Notes: a model not told the origin generated them from the sequence alone. Counted from the first letter of the stretch, positions 1 to 10,576 are shown. The stretch is 64,000 bases of DNA from Hirsutella rhossiliensis (GCF_020360975.1 NW_025408679.1:868001-932000), one strand, 5' to 3'. Numbers and translations are program-made.

Positions 1-1
1 G

Positions 2-1090
2 TACCTTTACTGTGCTACTCTAGAAACTTATATTTACGCTAGTTAAAAGGCCCTTACTACTAAAGGTAAGGGCACGTTAAGTAAGTCTACCCTTAGTCTA
101 GCTATAATCGCTAAGAATATTAAGATACTCGTATTAGCTTTTACTTATTTTATAGATAATACCTACTATATATATAAGTCCTTAAAGAAGCACCTAAGTA
201 AGCTTAGCGATACTATTAAGACCTTAGCCTAAGTTAAGCTTAAGTCGCTCTAAGTTACTTAAAAGACTTTTATAGTAGTTAACGATCTCGCTAACTATTT
301 CTATCTTATTACTAGTAATAACCTTAATAGTAAGGATAGTAGTTTTAATCTTACTAAGCTTAGTCTAGCCTTAGTCCCTTTTAATAAAGGGAAGGGTAAG
401 GGTAAAGGTAAGGCGGCTACTACGCTTAAGGCTCTATTTAAGGCTAAGGCTAAGAAGTCTACTATTATCGCTATACTTATAGTTATCGCGAAGCTAGCTT
501 ATAAACCTACCGCGTTTTCTTTTATTAGTTTTAATATTAAGCTATAGCCTAGTAGTTCTCTTAGCGCTAAGCCCGCCTTAAAGCATCCCTATCTTATATC
601 GCTTATTAATCTTACTAGCGCTCCTAACCTTATTTAGTAGCGTCTTTATAGCTATCGCGATTTAGTCTTAGCTAAGATTATTACTAGTCTTAACCTTAAT
701 TAAATCTAAGGTTATAGTATAGGCTATAGTAAACGCCTCTACGCCGCCGCTAGTATAGGTCCTACCTTAGTATAAACCTTAGTTATTACTTTATTTTATA
801 AGCTAGCTATCTAAGCTAGCTCTAGTTTAAGTTTAAGGTTAAGCCTAACTAGTTATCGTTAAGCTTCTTATAGTAATAGTAGTCCCTATACTCCTTATAA
901 GCCTTAGGTTACTCCCTCTTATACCCCGCGTACTACCTTAAGAGGGTCCTATTATTCTTATTACGATAATAAGGTAGATATTACTATTAATAAGTTAAGC
1001 TAGGGTTATAGTTTAAGGGGCTAGTTATTAGCTTTATCTTAGTTTAGTTCTAAGTTAAGTTTTATTTAATTATAGCTTTTTAATAATAGG
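2..1090 (+). pseudogene. Degraded plus-strand ORF, unidentified, left-truncated
   Basis: Reading frame 2 stays open from the window edge for roughly 1 kb apart from TAG and TAA codons, which is what RIP does to CAG, CAA and TGG. The conceptual product is rich in Lys, Ser and Leu and has a Gly-Lys repeat near 390-410 (GKGKGKGK). It lies head-on against the minus-strand LINE that starts to its right, so it belongs to another element or to a rearranged copy. I recognise no protein family: a retroelement gag-type protein would fit the composition, but no zinc knuckle or catalytic motif is visible. The 5' end is outside the window and the 3' limit is approximate. Confidence 0.35.
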
Positions 1091-1399
1091 TCTTATTCTA
1101 TAGCTATTAAAGCTAGTTTAGTTAGGTTATATTAATTCTATTTAGCTTATAGTTTAATCGGCGAGGTTTACGCTTAGTTTAGGTTTAGTTCGGTTAATAC
1201 TATAGTCTTATTATTATAAGTCCTCTCCTTTTTTAGATCGCTTTAGTAAGGGAAGTAGTTAGCTAAGGTAGTCTTAATTAAGGCCGCTTTATCTTTAGCG
1301 CGACCCCGGTCTTATTATCCGGTATATCTATATATAGCCTTTAAGCTAGGTCGAACTAATAGAGCCTACTTAAGCGGAGGAACTATTATACTAGCGGCG

Positions 1400-4300
1400 C
1401 CGCTATCCTTTTACTTTTAAAGGCCCGCTCTTATATTACTTATATCTAAGGCCTATATTAAGAGGGACTCCCTTACCTCTTTTATAAATAAGTAGTTAAT
1501 TATTATATAGTAGATAGTATCTTATTTTTATCTATAGGTATATACTAGTAAGACTATACTAAGGACCTATTAATTAAAGAAAAAGTTATTAAGCTTAATC
1601 TTTCTTATATATATCTAAGTAATTACTATACTAATATACTTAGGGAGGCCCTTATAATAGTTTAGCGTTATTACTTTATCGAACTATAATAGGAAGTTAG
1701 TAAGGTAAAGGGTACTTTAGTATTATTAAATCGCGTTTTCCTTAGCGTTTTATTAAGCGGCTTATTCCTTATTTAGCCTTTTAAGTAACTAAGTCTTATC
1801 TAAGAGGTCGTTCGATCTTATTTAGCTTTAGACCCCTTTTATTTCCTTTATAAGGGGGGGCCTATTAAGTAATAGCGCTACTAAGGGCCTACTCTCTCTT
1901 TAGCGTTACCTCCTCTTAAGTATACCTATAACTATATTAAATATACGTTAGATTTAGCTTAGGAGCTTTGAATCCTTTAACCTTTAAAAGGTATCTATTA
2001 TTCTTTAGTTTAAGTAGAGGTTAATTAAAGGCATATATACCTCTACCTTTACTTAGTAAACTAAGGTCGCGCGGTAGGCGCCCGTTACTACTTTAAGGTA
2101 AGCTAACTAGTCCTATACTAGGTCCTACGCGATCTTATATAGTTTCCCTTTTATATATATTATCTTATAAAATATAACTATAGTATAAGAGATTAAGGAC
2201 TAGATTACCTTACTATAGACTTCCTTAGTATATAGTAAGGTATAGCTCTATATAAATAATATAAGCTTAGTTAGGGCTATAGTCTAGCGCTTTATCTTTA
2301 CTTAAAGCTATTTTAAGTATGCCTTTTAGTATAGTTTCTAGTATACCTAAACCCTTAGTAAGCAGGCCTCTTAAACTAGTATTACTACGTTAGTCCTAAG
2401 GTAAACTAGCGTTCTTATTGCTTATCTCCTTTATATAAAGTATATTAACTTACTCTTTAATAGTTTAAAAGTAACTATAAACTTAGCTACTTACTTTATA
2501 TATACCTTCTAAGCCTCCTTTAAGTATACTACTATTATAGCTATATTAAGTCTAATACTAACTATATTTATATTATTAGCGAAGCTAATAGTATAAATAC
2601 TATATATCGTACTAAGCCTCTTATATAAAGGGGTTATATAGTATAGATATAAGATTAAGGATAAAGGGTAGCCTTAAAGAACTCTTATTAATACTTAAGT
2701 TAGCTTTAAGGTCCTCTTATTAAAGAAAAGGGTCGATCTTTTATTACTTATAAAGCTCTATATTAAGCTTATAAGCTATCTAAGGTATCCTTAAAGCTTT
2801 AGTTCCTTTATAAGCTTATTATAGTTAACTATATTAAATACGCTCTTAATATCTAGCTATAAGAATAATATAATACCCTTTTAAGCCTAGGTTATATATA
2901 CTAGTTTTATTATTAGTAGGATCGCCGCCTTTATAAAGCGCTCCTTCTTATTCCTTATTTATCTATTTAATAAGATACCGTTTACTTTTATAGCTCTAGT
3001 AATCCTTTAAGCTAGTATCTACTTAAGTACTTTCCCTATTATAGGTAGGAGGGAAATTAGTCTTTATCTCCTTATTATATAATAGGCCTCTAGCTTCTTA
3101 CTTAGCTTTTAAATTACTATTATATTTAGGCTATAGAACTATTCTAAGAAATATAAGAGCTAGGTATAGGCGTTAAAGATTATAGCTAGTTACTAAACTA
3201 GGGCTAGTTTATACTTCTTAATAAACCTTAAGGGGATACTATTTAGACCCGCTACTTTCTAGCTTACTATCTTACTTAGCGCCGCTATAACGTTAGCTAG
3301 CTAGATCTATTAATTAACTATAAGGGTCGCCTTAGCTATAGGCTAGGGTAGCCCTTAAGTCGTGCTAGCCTTTAGTAGGAAGAACTTAGCGGCTAGTAAC
3401 TAAGCCTTCCTTTTAAAGGTTTCCGTTAGTTAGTCCTTACTTTCTTTAACTAGCGGCGGGATATAAGTTAGTTTTAGTAATAGCTTACTATAAAGTTTAT
3501 CTTACCTCTTTATATTTTAAAGCTTAGTATTATTAGCGCTAAATTCCTTTAAGAACTTATACTAGTAGGCCCTCCTTACCTCCTAGACGGTCTGCTTTTA
3601 TACTATAGACGCCTTATATAGGTTTTCTTAGTTTACCTTACTCCTTTCCTACCTATACTTCCTCCTTACCCTCTTAGCTTCCCTTATTACCCTCTTTACC
3701 TTTAAGGTAAACTATATATTGCCCTTAAGTAATACTTACCCTTAGCGCGGAATTATAGCTATTACGATCTAAAGTAGTAAAAATATAGTCTAGGTCCTAG
3801 TTAATATCCTTAAGCGTTTAGAGCGTTAGCTAGTATAGTCCTAGCTAGGATATAGTCTTAGCTTTAACTAGCTTTACCTTTACTTCTTTTTACCTTAAGG
3901 TTAGTTTAGGTACTTAGGCCTAGGTATTAACCTATAGTATAATAGTCTAAGGTATATAGTCTAACTTAGTTAGGTCTAGGTCGGGCTTAGTATACTATAT
4001 CTTAGTCTTTAATATTACCTAAGCTAGGTTAGTAATACTATCTTAGTAGCTATAAAAAAATCTTATATACTTCTCTCTTAAGGTAGTAAGTTTAAGTTAT
4101 AATTTTATCGCCTCTTATATAAGTTATATTACGCTATCTAAGGTTCTATTATATCTATCTTAAAGTAGGTAATAAATATTAAAGTCCCTTATTATTATTA
4201 TAGTATACTTTAGTTTAATTACGCTTAGGTTATATAACGCTCTAGCCTTTATAGCCCTTAGTAGTAAGTAAATCGCTTATAGTTTAATACTATCCTTAAA

Positions 4301-4450
4301 AATTACCTCGCTTTAATCTAGCTTAGACTAAGGCGACTAAGTCCCTATCTTAAGCCTTTTATATATATATATCGCGTACCTCCCCTCCTTATAAACTAAG
4401 CTATAAGGCGCCGCTCTAAGAGGGGGGAAAAAGAAGCGCTTTATCTCTTA
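1400..4450 (-). pseudogene. LINE ORF2 remnant: AP-type endonuclease plus reverse transcriptase
   Basis: This protein would nick target DNA and copy element RNA at the nick. Signs on the minus strand: an RDFNIYY stretch near 4160-4190 corresponding to the GDFNxHH motif of the exonuclease-endonuclease-phosphatase fold; a stretch at about 2815-2880 reading LDIKSVFNIVNYN, the RT palm motif usually LDIxxAFDxVxH; and VTGAYRAT near 2060-2100, the conserved thumb-region block of Tad1-like RTs (usually ITGAxxxT). His and Asp in these motifs appear as Tyr and Asn, the exact C-to-T/G-to-A outcome of RIP. No clear RNase H motif was found in the 1350-1900 part. Confidence 0.7.
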
Positions 4451-4899
4451 GCGCTTTTCTATTTACTATACCTATAAATATCGTTCGTACTTAGGTTAGC
4501 CTCCCTAGCCCTACTAGCTAGCGGGTATCTTAAGCTCGACCTCTTATCTTAGCGCGGTTTACCTAGTCCTTACTTTTAGACCGCGGTCGATTTAAGAACG
4601 CCCTAGGTTTCGATAGTAAGAAGCACCTATTACTTAGTATACGTCTAAGTATTCGCGAACCGTTAAGGTCGTTATAAGTAGTTTTCCCTTACCTTTTCCT
4701 AGGCTTTATTCGCTATAAGGTAAGTCTAGGTCTATAATAAGTAGTCCCCTTAATATAAGATATAGTTATAAGGGATTTTACCTTTCTTAGCCTTATATTT
4801 ATATGCCTTTATTATATACTATACTTTTATATTAGCTATGAAGTTATATCGATATATACTATCTAGTAATATAGCTATACTTATAGTAATTATAGTATT

Positions 4900-5900
4900 T
4901 CTATAGTTAGATAGACTTATTATAAGGTTTATATTAAAAGATTTATACTTTAAGGACTAGGCCTAGGTTATAGAGCTTATTAGCCTCCTTTAAGCTACTA
5001 ACCTTAATAAGTATAGTTATCGCTATTAATATCTTAAATTAAAGGTATAGCACCTAGGCCTAGAAAACCTTGACTTTATTTACCTCTATAATCTTATAAA
5101 GTAGTCGCTATATATTTACTATCGCTACCCTTAAAGGGATATTCTTAGCGACTACTATATACGCGTAGTAAGTAATTATAGCCTTTAGCTTAAATATAGC
5201 CTTAACCTAGCCTTAGTCCCTTTAATAGGCTTTTACCGTAGTATTAAATATAACCGCGATATCTTTACTTTAAAAGCGCCTCGCTGCTATAGCGCTTATA
5301 GCTTTTAAGGCTATATTTACTGCCTTTACTATATCCTTTAGTTCGCGGCTTAGGATTTTAAGCGGTACCTTAGTAGGGACTATAATAATCTTATATTTAT
5401 AGTATAGTAAGACCTATTTTACCGCGGCTTTATATTAAGTTAGTCCTTTAGTCTTAGTTACGACCGCGGCCTAAGTTTACTTTAAGCTCCCTAGGCCTAA
5501 AGTAATACTTAGGCGGAGCTCTTCCTTAACTACCTCCTTAATTACTTCTTAGATTATCGTCTTAAAGCTCTTATCTATATAAAGCACCGCTAATAATATA
5601 CTACTAGCGCGGCTCTTTACCTTAGAAAGCCGTTTAACTACTACCTATTCCCTATTAAACTATACGCTTAAGATAAAGCCCGCGAGTTTATTATATACTA
5701 CTTTTTTTATAAGGTCGCTCGGCGCTTAAGCTAGTATTATACTACTACTTAAGGTTTATTAACTTGCCCTATTAAGGTATATAAATTTAGGTAGCGTCTT
5801 TTTACGCTATACGCTTTAATTTAGCCTAGTACGTTAAGGGCCGCTACTATATCTACCTACCCCTTAGCCTTAGCGTAGTATTATTACTAAGGGTAATAAA
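4900..5900 (-). pseudogene. LINE ORF1 (gag-like) remnant
   Basis: Around 5280-5400 the minus strand reads as a Lys/Ala-rich helical stretch beginning VPLKILSRELKDIVKAVN, typical of the N-terminal part of Tad1-type ORF1 proteins, which bind the element RNA and accompany it into the nucleus. It lies upstream, on the minus strand, of the endonuclease and RT remnants as expected. Several in-frame TAG/TAA codons break it. A C-terminal CCHC knuckle would be expected near 4500-4600; I see basic, Arg-rich sequence there but no convincing Cys/His spacing. Assignment rests mainly on position. Confidence 0.5.
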
Positions 5901-5950
5901 TACCGCTAAATTAATTCCTAGTATTAGTTTATATTTTAGTTATAATATAT

Positions 5951-7130
5951 ACCTACTATAAGCGTATATTAGTTTTACGAGAAGTTTTTTTATATCTATT
6001 TAAAGGGTATATACCTTATATAATATATAATATAAAACCTAACCTTATATTACCTTAAATAAAACTTTAGAAGTATTTAATATAAGCCTTATTTATTAAG
6101 AAACGTATATATACTTAAGCTCCTTTAGCTAGTTTATAATAGTATACTTTATTACTTACTAAATATTAAAGAGGTTAAATATAAACGTTTTAATATACGA
6201 TTTTATTAGTATATAAATACCTTTAACCTTAGATCTTATATATTAGTTTATATATTATTAAACGTAAGTTACTTACTTTAAGGTAGCTATATTCCTAAAA
6301 TATAACTATTTATCTACTTATACTTTAATAATCTTCTTTCTATATAGGTCGAGCTAGTATATCTTAATATATTTAATAGTATTAAGATATTTATTATTAT
6401 ATTTAAGCTTAAACTTAGTAAGGCGCTCCTTAAAGATACTTTTATTAAGTAACGCTATAATTAAATACTAAAACTTAGAAAACTTATTTTAAGAGTTATC
6501 TTTAGTTTAATCTAGGGTTATATAATTACCTTATAGCGTAAAGAAGGGCCGATAATATTAAATAATAGCCTTATTTATATACTATAGGTAAAGTAATACT
6601 TTAGTAAAAGCAAACTAAATTATAGCGGTATTTATCGCTACTATATATCGATTAGTTAAGATAATAAATAGTAAATTATACTAGTATAAAGTTCTAAGAT
6701 ATTATAGGGCCTAAGAGCAGTCCTCTACTAATTTACTAGATAAGAAGGTAAATATAATATAAAAAGACCTTTAGTAAGAGTTAACGCTAACTATATTAAG
6801 GAGTAGTATCTTATACTTATTCGTATTATAAGTATACTAGTAATAAGACGTCTCGGTTATATTATAAATATATAATAGAATCTAGATAAGTAAAGAAGAT
6901 AGCTATTAGTTAGTTATTAGAGTTTAGCTTAATTTAGTACTAGGAGCCCTCGCTATATAACTAATTAACTAGTGCTTATTATTATATAGTAGACCTAAGA
7001 GGGTATAGGCTATAGTCGCGCTACTACCCCCCCTTTACTATATACGGCGTATATATATACGCGATAAAAGGTAACGAATTAACTAAGCTACCTAGCTTAT
7101 TAATTAAATATACTTATTAACTATCTAGGC
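5951..7130. other. RIP-mutated AT-rich stretch without recognisable gene
   Basis: TpA-dominated sequence with stops in all frames. It may be the LINE 5' region or another element too decayed to name. A perfect 16-bp palindrome, GCGTATATATATACGC, lies at 7047-7062. CpA/TpG content begins to recover after about 7190, which marks the edge of the next region. Confidence 0.4.
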
Positions 7131-7257
7131 AACGCCTAGACTCTTATATATAGTTTCTTCCCGCGCTCTCTTCTATTACTCCCTTAGTTAATAGGCCATT
7201 ACCCCTAGGTGCCGCACCCCCTATTAGCCTAGGTTGAGATCCCCCGCTGCCTGCGCC

Positions 7258-7308
7258 ATGCACACGCCTTTAGGCTGCGGCGCCCGTGTGCATGCGCGCC
7301 TTTTTTTT
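7258..7308. repeat. GC-rich inverted repeat followed by a T8 run
   Basis: ATGCACACG (7258-7266) and CGTGTGCAT (7285-7293) are perfect complements around an 18-base loop, with further partial pairing of GC-rich flanks, and TTTTTTTT follows at 7301-7308. It sits just inside the boundary between RIP-mutated and unmutated DNA. It could be the end of a small inverted-repeat transposon or a structured transcript end; the sequence alone does not decide. Confidence 0.5.
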
Positions 7309-7740
7309 AGTGGATAATTAGGCCTAGCGCATTCCTCGTCTAGCCGATATATTAATGCCCACGTAGTTCTATCTCTAAACTATTTAGCTAAGACTAAAAA
7401 CTTATAGCTAGTTCTTCGACTTATAGTACGACGGACCTATTCGGTAGAAGCACTTAGCGGTGGTTTATTTCGATTATAAGCTAATTAATATTATACTGTC
7501 TTAAGAGATTTCCCTATCGTAAACGTATATCCTCGAGGTTTCGCCTAGGTATTGATAGCCGCTACTAGAGATTCACGAGATTCGTATATCCCTTTAGGCG
7601 GGAGAGTGTCGCTGGGGAATGCTGCTTGATCTATCTTATTACACGCGCGAATGCCGACGCGACTAAGCGCGAAGCGGCGCGACCGCGCTAAAGTGAAGTT
7701 CCAATGCCTGACAGTGGTTGTATAACGGCTGACGTAATTT

Positions 7741-7783
7741 GGGCACCCAGGGTGTGCCGTCTGAATGGGCACCCGGGTGCCCA
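7741..7783. repeat. Paired GGGCACCC palindromes
   Basis: TGGGCACCCGGGTGCCCA at 7766-7783 is a perfect 18-bp palindrome; GGGCACCCAGGGTGTGCC at 7741-7758 is a near copy of it. Two tandem, self-complementary GC-rich units suggest a transposon terminus or a dimeric-protein binding site. No partner copy was seen elsewhere in the window. Confidence 0.5.
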
Positions 7784-8471
7784 TGTATCGGTCGCCTTCT
7801 AAGCCTAAGGAAGCTGTCTCGACCTGATGCCTGAATTCCTCTTATATCCTTCAACTAGTCTCTTACTTATTTGACCTAGCTGATGGTGGTGCACGCTAGT
7901 TCTATTTGACTCAACCCCATGCCTTTCATTTCGTGATAGCTAACGGGCGATCCTAATTATTCCCTACTTAATGCTCGAATCAATAACCCTACGGGCGGAG
8001 CATGGCAATGGACCCGTGGGGCACGGTGAGAGTGCGGCGACGGGGAGTGTAATCGGCGACGGGTTAGAGCGAGGAGATTGACTCCGTCAAGATGGACATA
8101 GGCTCTGACGGACCGAGTGTGGGTTAACCAAAGACGTGTCCTTAGACTAAGATAAGCGGGTGTGCATCTATGGAGGGGCTACTGACTTAGATTAGGGACA
8201 TGGACCCGGAGTGCAAGAATGTAGGCTTCGAGCCGTCGTCACAACGCGTGGGCACGCGGAAGACAGGTCCGGGCAGACGTTAAATGGCCCCACCAAGTTG
8301 GCCCCGTGCCTGTCTGACACCATAATATCAATGGGCTATTTGACGGTTTCGGAGGAGCAAAAGAGTAGCCTCCGAAGGCGAGTATTAAAAGAGCCGGATT
8401 CCACCAGCAAAGCCCTTCCAATCCTCAACCCATAATCGTGTCTACAAGTTAGGCCTTGGATACCACTTAAT

Positions 8472-8512
8472 TATTTAAGCACGTTTGGTTTTAGTGTCTT
8501 CAATTCATCAAA
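8472..8512 (+). promoter_or_regulatory. Probable core promoter and translation-start context
   Basis: A TATTTAA box at 8472-8478 lies 35 bases upstream of the ATG, followed by a pyrimidine-rich stretch and the start context TCATCAAAATG with A at -3, which is the usual form in filamentous fungi. A TATA-like box this close implies a very short 5' UTR. Predicted from sequence only. Confidence 0.35.
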
Positions 8513-9100
8513 ATGCAGGGCATAGTTATTGTACTAGCTGCTGCAGCTGGACTGGCTTCAGCGATTCCAGTAATAAACACATCGGGCACGGAGATAGAGA
8601 AGCGACAGAATGAGTGGGATTGGATTAAGGAGTGGGAGGCTATACCTCGTAAAGAGTGGGAGCCTAAGGAGCGTAAGAAATGGAAGAAAATGCCTGGTGG
8701 TGAGGAGAGTAAAGAGTGGTATGCTGAGGAGCGTAAGAACATGTTGAAGCCTGGTATGGCTTTGGCTGCTCTTCTTGAGGAGAAAGCTTTTTGGGCTCAT
8801 TGGTTTGAGTGGTTTCCTAAAAAACGGACTGAGTATAATGATGCGTATGCTGCTAATTATCGGGCTTATTATGATTATAATGCTGCTGCTACTAATGCTA
8901 AGGCTTATAGTGGTTATGAGAAAGCTGCTGCCGCTGCTAATAATGCTGCTGGTGCTGCTTATTGGAAGGCTGCTAAGGAGAAAGCTAGGGCTGAGAGGGG
9001 TATTAAGGAGAAGACTTGGGAGGAGGCTGCTGCTAAACTTGAACCTATTGCTCCTCCTTATGAGAAGGCTATGTGGTTTGGTTTTCTTCATGGTCTTTAG
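8513..9100 (+). CDS. Predicted small secreted protein, Trp- and Ala-rich, cysteine-free
   Basis: An intact, intron-less 195-codon frame and the only convincing gene in the window. Residues 1-17 form a signal peptide (hydrophobic core IVIVLAAAAGLA, likely cleavage after ASA at 17). A dibasic KR at 30-31 is a likely Kex2 site, giving a short pro-segment (18-31). Residues 32-77 are charged and Trp-rich with a degenerate 20-residue repeat: KEWEPKERKKW (47-57) and KEWYAEERKNM (67-77). Residues 83-105 contain WAHWFEWF; 106-175 are Ala/Tyr/Asn/Lys-rich, probably helical. There are 12 Trp and no Cys, so it is not a disulfide-stabilised effector type. Ala is coded mostly by GCT. No family recognised. 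Start chosen for the signal peptide and the A at -3. It lies between RIP-mutated transposon blocks, yet its own frame carries no RIP stop. An effector role is a guess from size, secretion signal and location. Confidence 0.72.
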   Translation: MQGIVIVLAAAAGLASAIPVINTSGTEIEKRQNEWDWIKEWEAIPRKEWEPKERKKWKKMPGGEESKEWYAEERKNMLKPGMALAALLEEKAFWAHWFEWFPKKRTEYNDAYAANYRAYYDYNAAATNAKAYSGYEKAAAAANNAAGAAYWKAAKEKARAERGIKEKTWEEAAAKLEPIAPPYEKAMWFGFLHGL

Positions 9101-9333
9101 ATGCTCTTTAGAATAGTTCCGGAGGAATGTTCTCCTATGTTATTAAGGGAAAGTTTGGGCCGTGTACAGCGGCGCTTTCAAAATTGCCCTTATGTTAGAA
9201 GAGCTTTTAGTCGTTGTATGGAGTTCTCTACTTGAGTTTAAGCTCGGCCGGCTATTAGCGGGTTTCTGATTTTTGAACGGCAATAACTATGCGGGCCGAA
9301 CCACTTTGCTACGGGGGCCGCGTTACGGGGGCC
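9101..9333. other. 3' flank of the secreted-protein gene
   Basis: Unmutated sequence that should contain the 3' UTR; no canonical AATAAA was seen (an AATAAC occurs near 9283). A tandem TACGGGGGCCG occurs twice around 9310-9334, just before the hairpin that marks the end of the low-RIP island. Confidence 0.35.
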
Positions 9334-9362
9334 GTATAGCTAACTGCCTCCGTTAGCTATAC
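9334..9362. repeat. Perfect 11-bp hairpin at the island boundary
   Basis: GTATAGCTAAC (9334-9344) and GTTAGCTATAC (9352-9362) flank a 7-base loop TGCCTCC. RIP-type sequence begins immediately to the right, so the hairpin may be the terminus of the element that fills 9.36-13.6 kb. Confidence 0.55.
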
Positions 9363-9874
9363 TAATTAGGATATCTACCCTAACGGAGATAAATTTCTAA
9401 TTATAAGTTACTACTCTATTATAAACTACTATAAGAATAAAACGGAATAGGGACTAGCTAGATAGGTTAGTAATATATAAGCAACTACCGGTATATAATA
9501 GGAGCTGGTAGATATAGAGGTCGGGCTAAAGGCGCGAGCGGCGATATGCCCGCTTCGTTTATTACTATAGGTACTTAATATTAGAAAGTGCTCTTACTAT
9601 ACCTTATAACGCTTCTAAAGACCTAGTTATACTTATATATTAATATATTCTTCGTAGTATACCCTGCTACTTAATCTAGACACGGCTAAAGGCTTTAAAG
9701 TAGTAGGCCGCTTATAGGAGCCTCCGCGTCTACGTTTTAATAGAGACTCTATTTCCTTATTATTAGAGATAGTCTCCTATTCTAACCGCCGCCTCCGTAT
9801 ACTCGGCTGCCTCCTACGGCCGGCTTACCGCACGCTAGTCTACTTACCCGGTCTAAGAGCGTCTATCTTACTTT
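9363..9874. other. RIP-mutated sequence, unidentified element (left part)
   Basis: TpA-rich with stops in all frames, but with GC-rich patches (9760-9840). Continuous, apart from the solo LTR inserted at 9880, with the block at 10582-13602. No recognisable domain. Confidence 0.35.
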
Positions 9875-9879
9875 TAGAC

Positions 9880-10576
9880 TATAAGAAGGTATGAGCAATA
9901 AGCGCAGAATCGGGTAATCGATGACGTAAGCGGAAAGATCGGTCGAAGGAGTATAGGGTAGGATTTCGTCTGGAATTTATAACGAGCATATAAGGGGCTG
10001 AATAATATATTGAAAGAATAGCGTTGCAAAAGATGCTTGCGAACTTACTTATTCTATCTACTACTCCCAGGGAAATCCTTCGTCTTTTATAGACCATTGC
10101 TCGCCTACTAGTAGACCAATTAGTCAGCTTTCTAGCACATTCTATAGTGCTTAAAAAGCTCTATCTATAGTATATCTTCCTAACTTAGTAGGTGGTCTGA
10201 TTGTGGCGTGATAGTTGACGTAAGACTATGGGTTCTGGTATGAGTAGTGGATTTGACCAGAATGTTCTATGCCCCACCTATTCTCGTATCGCGGATATCT
10301 TCGGAACCGCTAGGCCAAAATAGGCAATAGGGTATCCGTTCTGCTCGTAATTGACTTATGCATTTTATGCATATTTTTGTTTATAAGGATAGGCTTATCC
10401 TGACCCGCTTTTCCTAGAGGAAGGTATAGTTATCTAGTAGAGGTCTTTGTCTTTTAAGGGTTATTCCCTTAGACTGTATTATAGAGCCTCTTTTTACTAG
10501 CTTATTCTATAAAGCCTCCCTATGCCTGTTATTTCTTTATAACAGTAAAATAGGAATATAAGGGTATATTCTTATA
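9880..10576 (-). repeat. Solo LTR of the large Copia family (697 bp), little RIP
   Basis: This is the reverse complement of the LTRs that bound the Copia element at 20873-33445. It starts TATAAGAAGG and ends ATTCTTATA, and is flanked by a perfect 5-bp target-site duplication TAGAC (9875-9879 and 10577-10581), so an element inserted here and then lost its body by LTR-LTR recombination. Unlike the other three copies it keeps many CpA/TpG sites (for example near 10030-10060 and 10190-10300). An open antisense frame at 9879-10097 is an accident of the LTR sequence. Confidence 0.93.

Larger units (their letters stand above)
1350..5950 (-). mobile_element. RIP-mutated Tad1-like LINE (non-LTR retrotransposon), minus strand
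   Basis: Read on the minus strand the interval gives, in 5' to 3' order, an ORF1-type protein (about 5900-4900), an endonuclease domain and a reverse transcriptase, which is the layout of fungal Tad1-clade LINEs. Every domain is broken by TAG/TAA and by missense changes of the RIP type. I could not find a clear 3' tail or target-site duplication. The 5' limit near 5950 is where recognisable ORF1 similarity ends, so the 5' UTR may reach further right. The window holds a second LINE of the same kind at 39.6-45.5 kb. Confidence 0.7.
7131..8512. other. Low-RIP island, 5' flank of the secreted-protein gene
   Basis: CpA and TpG are at ordinary levels through most of this stretch, unlike the sequence to the left. 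I see no convincing gene: the short open frames at 7545-7854 (minus) and 8211-8435 (plus) have no recognisable product, no splice context and composition like the surrounding non-coding DNA. The stretch holds a long GC-rich hairpin followed by eight T (7258-7308), a GGGCACCC palindrome pair (7741-7783), and a direct repeat CGGCGACGGG at 8035-8044 and 8054-8063. The last few hundred bases presumably contain the promoter of the gene at 8513. Confidence 0.5.

Noticed and set aside
7545..7854. Two overlapping minus-strand open frames of 79 and 63 codons
   Set aside because: They overlap in different frames, show no domain or start context, and run through the palindromic repeats; they look like chance openings in non-coding DNA.
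8211..8435. Plus-strand frame of 74 codons upstream of the secreted-protein gene
   Set aside because: No signal peptide, no recognisable motif and no upstream promoter signal; it is likely promoter or flank DNA.
8558..9091. Long antisense frame (177 codons) over the secreted-protein gene, and a 113-codon frame in another register
   Set aside because: They are by-products of the strong GCT/GAG/AAG codon bias of the sense gene: Leu/Ser/Ile-rich low-complexity translations with no biological signal.
9879..10097. Minus-strand 72-codon frame
   Set aside because: Lies entirely inside the solo LTR and is broken in the other three LTR copies.
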